DNA of 21,741 nucleotides from a virus, in the IMG/VR virus record IMGVR_UViG_3300050013_000100, positions 1 to 21,741 of that record; one strand, 5' to 3'. Of this stretch, positions 18,027 through 21,741 are shown piece by piece. The first letter of the stretch is position 1. Each line of letters opens with the position of its first letter. The notes below the pieces were generated by a model. The model saw only the letters and a list, made by a program, of their open reading frames with translations. It was not told where the DNA came from and searched no databases. Made by a program: the position numbers and the translations under genes.

Positions 18027-18666
18027 AGAATTACAAAAACAGGAATGTGAAGGAGTAACCAAAAATAGTTATAAATTAGGAACTTACATGGTTACATATA
18101 CAGGGAAATTATTTTATCTATTACAACCCAATATTGATGATATTGAGATTAAGGATATTGCTCAAGCATTAAGTAATTGTTGCCGATTTGCTGGGCATGT
18201 TAGTTCCTTTTTTAGTGTGGCTCAACATTCTGTGTTGGTTAGTTATCTTTGTGAACCGCAAAATGCTTTATGTGGTTTATTACATGATGCCTCGGAAGCT
18301 TATTTATCAGATATAGTGAGACCAATTAAATATACAGAAAGTATGGAAGGTTACAGAGATATTGAGGCCGGTTTGGAGAAAGCAATTTCTGAAAAATATT
18401 CTTTACCATATCCTCTTCCTAAAGATGTTAAATATGCAGATGATATGGCATTAATAGCTGAAGGATATCAATTATTTAAACCTGTTCCTGTTTGGGTATT
18501 TGATAGATTGAAAGCCGCTGGATTAGAAAAGCCATTAGTGACATTAGATGGTTGTTGGGTACCTGCTGTTGCAAAGGCAAAATTCATGATGCGTTTTATG
18601 GAATTAAATGGTGTCAAATTAGGAATACCAAAACCAGAAGAAATTAAAGAAATGGAGTCCTGTTAA
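18016..18666 (+). CDS. HD-domain nucleotide phosphohydrolase (YfbR/DatZ-like)
   Basis: 216 residues. Metal-site residues of the HD fold are visible: His61 (RFAGH), His71 (SVAQHSVLV), the HD pair His90-Asp91 (GLLHDASEAYLSDI) and Asp142 (KYADDMAL). The AYLSDIVRPIK segment is characteristic of the 5'-deoxynucleotidase YfbR / phage DatZ-like group. These hydrolyse dNMPs or dNTPs; DatZ of cyanophage S-2L destroys dATP. The gene starts 11 bases inside the preceding gene (AAAAAGGAG site) and is followed directly by uvsX (TAAATG). Its pairing with the neighbour suggests a two-step dNTP-pool module. Confidence 0.82.
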   Translation: MTGEELQKQECEGVTKNSYKLGTYMVTYTGKLFYLLQPNIDDIEIKDIAQALSNCCRFAGHVSSFFSVAQHSVLVSYLCEPQNALCGLLHDASEAYLSDIVRPIKYTESMEGYRDIEAGLEKAISEKYSLPYPLPKDVKYADDMALIAEGYQLFKPVPVWVFDRLKAAGLEKPLVTLDGCWVPAVAKAKFMMRFMELNGVKLGIPKPEEIKEMESC

Positions 18667-19797
18667 ATGGGAAGACCACGAAAAGATAAAGTTGTAAAAC
18701 CTAAAAAGGAACGAGTAGTTAAAAAGAAAGTGGAAACCAAACAAACGAAGAATGAAAATTTCTTTGCTAAATTGGCAGCATCAACTAATAATGAATTGGC
18801 TAAAGCGGTATCTGAAGGAACAACTGGTGATGTAGATAGATATATTGATACTGGAGTTTATATTTTTAATGGACAATTATCAGGATCATTACAAAATGGT
18901 GGTATTCCGGATAATAAAATTATTGTATTTGCGGGTCCATCAGCCACAGGAAAGACATTTTTCATATTGAGTATTATTAAATTCTTTTTAAATACTCATC
19001 CGGATGGTGGTGTAATGTTTTTTGAAAGTGAAAGTGCTATTGGTAAAGCTATGGTGACTGATAGAGGAATAGATCCTTCAAGAATCTATATGATTCCAGT
19101 TTCTACTGTACAAGAATGGCGATATCAAACCCTTCAAATTTTAGCCAAATACAAAGAGCATCCTGATCGTCCTATGTTATTAGTTTTAGATTCATTAGGA
19201 AATCTTTCAACAAATAAAGAAATGGAAGATAGTGAATCAGGTTCGGATAAAACCGATATGACGAGGGCCAGACTAATTAAAGCGGCATTCCGGACGATTA
19301 CATTGAAATTGGGAGTATTGGGTATTCCTTTATTGATTACGAACCACACATATGATACTCAAGGAATGTTTTCCACTAAAGTCCAATCTGGCGGAAGCGG
19401 CGTTTCCTACAATAATTCTATTTCTGTATTCCTTGGTAAATCAAAAGAAAAAGATGGCGATGATGTTGTTGGTGCTTTGATTCGCAGTAAGTTACAAAAG
19501 AGCCGGTTTACAAAAGAAAATACTCAGGTGGAAATGAAATTATATTATGATCGAGGATTAGATAGATATTATGGTTTATTGGATCTTGGATTAAAATATG
19601 ATATTATTACAAAATCAAAAGATAAGGGATATGTAATTGGTGGTCAAGTGGCCTCTGAGAAAGTAATCTATAAAAATCCAGAGAAGTATTTTACTCAAGA
19701 GGTTATGGATCAATTAGAGGTTGCTGCAAAGAAAGAGTTCTCATATGGAAGTGCATTAGAGGTACCTAATGAAGTGGAAAGTATTGAGTTGGAATAA
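18667..19797 (+). CDS. uvsX: UvsX RecA-like recombinase
   Basis: 376 residues. Walker A GPSATGKT at 90-97, the FFESE strand with the RecA catalytic Glu (118-122), Walker B LLVLDSL with Asp175, the L2-like NHTYDTQGMFSTKVQSGGSGVSYNNS loop, and a C-terminal beta region (YDRGLDRYYGLLDLGLKYDII). UvsX forms filaments on single-stranded DNA and drives strand exchange, restart and recombination-dependent replication. The N-terminus has 28 extra very basic residues (MGRPRKDKVVKPKKERVVKKK), not typical of T4 UvsX (which is slightly longer overall at the other end). The start follows the HD gene stop directly. Synteny with gp41 supports the name. Confidence 0.95.
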   Translation: MGRPRKDKVVKPKKERVVKKKVETKQTKNENFFAKLAASTNNELAKAVSEGTTGDVDRYIDTGVYIFNGQLSGSLQNGGIPDNKIIVFAGPSATGKTFFILSIIKFFLNTHPDGGVMFFESESAIGKAMVTDRGIDPSRIYMIPVSTVQEWRYQTLQILAKYKEHPDRPMLLVLDSLGNLSTNKEMEDSESGSDKTDMTRARLIKAAFRTITLKLGVLGIPLLITNHTYDTQGMFSTKVQSGGSGVSYNNSISVFLGKSKEKDGDDVVGALIRSKLQKSRFTKENTQVEMKLYYDRGLDRYYGLLDLGLKYDIITKSKDKGYVIGGQVASEKVIYKNPEKYFTQEVMDQLEVAAKKEFSYGSALEVPNEVESIELE

Positions 19798-19808
19798 ACT
19801 AGAGAAAG

Positions 19809-20126
19809 ATGAATAGAATATTACCAGAAGGTTATTACGTTCCTGATGAAAATAATCCCCATATTGTAAGGATCTGCCAAGGTCCTTACTTGGGTCTTAA
19901 AATACATATTTCTGAAAATATAAAAATAAGAGAAGATGTATTGACAAAGACACCTAACTTATGTTATTCTTATATGATATTAGATTATGCTACGTTTGAA
20001 AAAAATGAAGTTGATTTTTCTGTTTCACTGAAGAATATAGTTGGGGCAATTGCGGTAGAAATGTTATCTGAAGAAGTGTTATCTGGCGCAAAATTAGAAA
20101 GGTTCCATGGCGGAAAATCGAATTGA
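19809..20126 (+). CDS. Hypothetical protein in the gene-40 position, 105 aa
   Basis: ATG at 19809, 12 bases after uvsX, with GAGAAAG upstream. Pattern: YVPDENNPHIVRICQGPYLGLKIHISENIKI, then LCYSYMILDY, then a helix FSVSLKNIVGAIAVEMLSEEVL. Beta-rich with one final helix. In T4, gene 40 lies between uvsX and 41 at this place and has similar length; I see no direct sequence match to T4 gp40, so the link is positional only. Small proteins of this general pattern in the uvsX-41 gap are common in T4-like phages. It overlaps the gp41 start by 20 bases. Confidence 0.65.
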   Translation: MNRILPEGYYVPDENNPHIVRICQGPYLGLKIHISENIKIREDVLTKTPNLCYSYMILDYATFEKNEVDFSVSLKNIVGAIAVEMLSEEVLSGAKLERFHGGKSN

Positions 20127-21552
20127 AACAATCATCTTAAAAAATTTATTTCACAATGACGATTATTTACGTAAAGTTTTCCCTTATTTAAAAGAAGAAT
20201 ATTTTCGGGATGAAGAAAAGATTATTTTTCGACATTCCGCTAAATTTGTTTCGGAATACAATAAACTTCCATCAGTTTCTTCCATTGCAGTATCCATTAA
20301 TAATGATACAAAAGTAGATGAAACTTCCTATAAGGAAGTATTAAAATCTTTAGAACAATTAGAAACAAATGAAGTTGTTGATTTAAAATGGTTAATTGAT
20401 AAAACGGAAGATTTTTGTAAGGAAAAAGCTGTTGCTAATGCCGCTAGAAAAGCGGTTTCTATTCTTGAGGGTAATGAAAAGAAATTAACTTCTGGTGCAA
20501 TTCCTAAAATATTTGAGGATGCATTATCAGTTTCTTTTGATCCTTCGGTTGGTCATGATTATCTTTTGGATGCTGAAGGAAGATATGACACTTTACATGC
20601 AAATGAGTACAAATTACTTTTTGATATTGACATATGTAATAAAGCCACTAAAGGTGGTGTAGCCGGCAAGACATTGAATTTGATAGCCGGAGGAATTTAC
20701 GTAGGAAAAACTTTATGTCTTTGCCATTTAGCAAAATCATATATGTGTGCTGGTAAAAATCCTCTTTATATCACATTGGAGATTTCAGAAGAAAATATTG
20801 GATTACGAGTAGATTGTAATTTACTTAATACTAGTATTGATGATGTTGATAATATTCCTAAAAATGTGTTTATGTCTCGTGTTGAAAAAGCAAGAGAACA
20901 AACACCAGGGAAATTAATTATTAAAGAATATCCTGCTGGATCAGTTCATGTGAATCACTTGCGCGCATTGTTGCATGAATTGAGATTAAAAAAGAAATTT
21001 GTTCCTGATGTTATTCTTATTGATTATTTAAATTTAATGTCTTCTTGTAGAATTAAAGCAAGTGAAAATACTCATATTACTATTTTGGCTATTGCTGAAG
21101 AATTGAGAGCACTTGGGCAAGAATTTGGTATTCCTATTTGGTCTGCCACACAATTGAGTGCTGATGGAATAGAAAGTTCTTCTCCTGGTATGACAGATAT
21201 TGCTGGATCTAAAGTGGGATTGGGAGCAACTGTTGATTTATTGTGGATGATTGTATCAAGTGAAAAATTGAGAGAACTTGGACAATTATTGGTAATTCAA
21301 CATAAAAATCGTTATCGTGATATTTCAGATCATAGGAAATTTTATGTTGGGCTTGATCGTAAGAAATTTAGACTTTTTAATGTGGAACAAAAAGGTCAAA
21401 CGGACCCTGGTGATGATATTGAGGAAGAACAGACCAAACAACAAATATCCAAAAAATATGGGCAAGAAGCATATCAGTCGGCATATAAATCATCAAAGGT
21501 TGCAAAGTCCTTTGGTCCACGAAAGCCATCTTTTAAGGATTTTACAGTATAA
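20107..21552 (+). CDS. 41: Replicative DNA helicase gp41 (DnaB-like)
   Basis: 481 residues. N-terminal helical domain (ENRIETIILKNLFHNDDYLRKVFPYL), then the RecA-like motor: Walker A GGIYVGKT at 195-202, followed by LCLCHLAKSYM and YITLEISEENIGLRVDCNLL as in T4 gp41; Walker B VILIDYLNLMSS with Asp306; sensor-type WSATQLSADGIESSSPGMTDIAGSKVG; and QHKNRYRD near the C-terminal arginine-finger region. It is the hexameric 5'-3' helicase of the phage fork and works with a primase. The tail (FGPRKPSFKDFTV) is typical for the family. The start at 20107 is inside the preceding gene. Confidence 0.95.
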   Translation: MAENRIETIILKNLFHNDDYLRKVFPYLKEEYFRDEEKIIFRHSAKFVSEYNKLPSVSSIAVSINNDTKVDETSYKEVLKSLEQLETNEVVDLKWLIDKTEDFCKEKAVANAARKAVSILEGNEKKLTSGAIPKIFEDALSVSFDPSVGHDYLLDAEGRYDTLHANEYKLLFDIDICNKATKGGVAGKTLNLIAGGIYVGKTLCLCHLAKSYMCAGKNPLYITLEISEENIGLRVDCNLLNTSIDDVDNIPKNVFMSRVEKAREQTPGKLIIKEYPAGSVHVNHLRALLHELRLKKKFVPDVILIDYLNLMSSCRIKASENTHITILAIAEELRALGQEFGIPIWSATQLSADGIESSSPGMTDIAGSKVGLGATVDLLWMIVSSEKLRELGQLLVIQHKNRYRDISDHRKFYVGLDRKKFRLFNVEQKGQTDPGDDIEEEQTKQQISKKYGQEAYQSAYKSSKVAKSFGPRKPSFKDFTV

Positions 21553-21561
21553 ATATTATTG

Positions 21562-21741
21562 ATGCCAAAAAATAATCCGCCACCTACATGGGATGAATAT
21601 CAAGAAGGGAAAAAACTTATAACTAAGTTTTTAAGTGAATTAGTTGTTACCGTTTCTAAAGAATTTTTAGAAGCAAATTTTAAAAACGCATTAAATGTAT
21701 TAAGAATAACTTTTGAGGTTTTTAAGGAAGCTAAAAATAAA
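21562..21741 (+). CDS. Start of an unrecognised gene (partial, runs off the window)
   Basis: ATG at 21562, nine bases after the gp41 stop, open to the window end (60 codons). It begins MPKNNPPPTWDEYQEGKKL, then continues as a helical segment (FLSELVVTVSKEFLEANF). In T4 the gene after 41 is followed by the primase gene 61, but nothing here resembles the primase zinc finger. TATAAATA at 21548-21555 overlaps the gp41 stop and could be a late promoter that starts at the ATG; equally it could be chance. Function unknown. Confidence 0.6.
   Translation, partial: MPKNNPPPTWDEYQEGKKLITKFLSELVVTVSKEFLEANFKNALNVLRITFEVFKEAKNK

Noticed and set aside
19940-19975. TTGACA with TATTCT after 18 bases, ahead of gp41
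   Set aside because: Weak -10, inside a coding gene, and not matching the pattern of the other promoters.
411-21555. TATAAATA matches on the plus strand (411, 11914, 12216, 12791, 13141, 21548) and CATAAATA (1581, 11618) as T4 late promoters
   Set aside because: At this AT content about seven such 8-mers are expected by chance on both strands. Some lie inside genes. I kept only the minus-strand copy at 5701-5708, because of its position before a gene.
1-21741. CRISPR array, insertion sequence, integrase or attachment site
   Set aside because: No spaced direct repeats, transposase or integrase motifs are visible in the window.

Overview
The window is a piece of an AT-rich (roughly one third GC) tailed-phage genome of the T4-like (myovirus-type) replication lineage. 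The evidence is the gene set and its order: the C-terminus of the clamp-loader large subunit (gp44), the clamp-loader small subunit (gp62), the RegA translational repressor, a family B DNA polymerase (gp43), the UvsX recombinase and the DnaB-type helicase gp41. In T4 these lie in the order 44-62-regA-43 and uvsX-40-41, and the order is the same here. About 12.5 kb of accessory DNA has been inserted between regA and gene 43. The short gp62 and RegA look closer to cyanophage-type relatives than to T4, but the host cannot be read from this sequence.

Layout. 1-2042: gp44 end, a frameshifted HNH endonuclease gene, a small orf, gp62, regA. 2035-4667: small unknown genes, the decayed start of an RNA-ligase-like gene, and a protein with a histone-H1-like Lys/Ala tail. 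4675-5813: tRNA-Ser, an aberrant UCU tRNA-like gene, an antisense GIY-YIG homing endonuclease, and a divergent promoter region. 5814-8316: unknown genes, a nucleotidyltransferase, then tRNA-Val, a degenerate tRNA-like structure, tRNA-Ala and tRNA-Cys. 8347-10524: a coiled-coil protein, a GC-rich structured RNA candidate, an FmdB-like zinc ribbon, a GC-rich frameshifted fibronectin-III gene, tRNA-Thr and a second GC-rich foreign-looking gene. 10525-14534: ATP-dependent DNA ligase, two genes sharing an MKSFKD start, tRNA-Gly, tRNA-Asn, a SLOG-family protein, tRNA-Gln with a homing-endonuclease remnant, dUTPase and a glucosaminidase-type lysin. 14597-21741: DNA polymerase split by a 235-nt group I intron, two nucleotide phosphohydrolases, UvsX, a small gene in the gene-40 position, gp41, and the start of another gene. 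All protein genes except the GIY-YIG gene and one remnant are on the + strand.

How it works together. gp44/62 load the sliding clamp for gp43; gp41 unwinds the fork; UvsX and the ligase serve recombination-dependent replication; RegA tunes translation of the replication genes; dUTPase and the two phosphohydrolases shape the dNTP pool. At least seven strong sigma70-type promoters (TTGACA, exactly 17 nt, TATAAT/TATACT/GATAAT) drive early units, and most lie so close to the start codon that the mRNA leader is almost absent.

Most notable observations: the group I intron inside polymerase motif B; three otherwise normal tRNAs (Ala, Asn, Gln) with C instead of the near-invariant U33; small protein genes whose stop codon is U8-A9-G10 of the next tRNA; a compact structured RNA at 8698-8795; and homing-endonuclease debris lying antisense beside tRNA genes. 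No complete novel defence or anti-defence system can be demonstrated, but the tRNA features fit evasion of host anticodon nucleases as a testable hypothesis.
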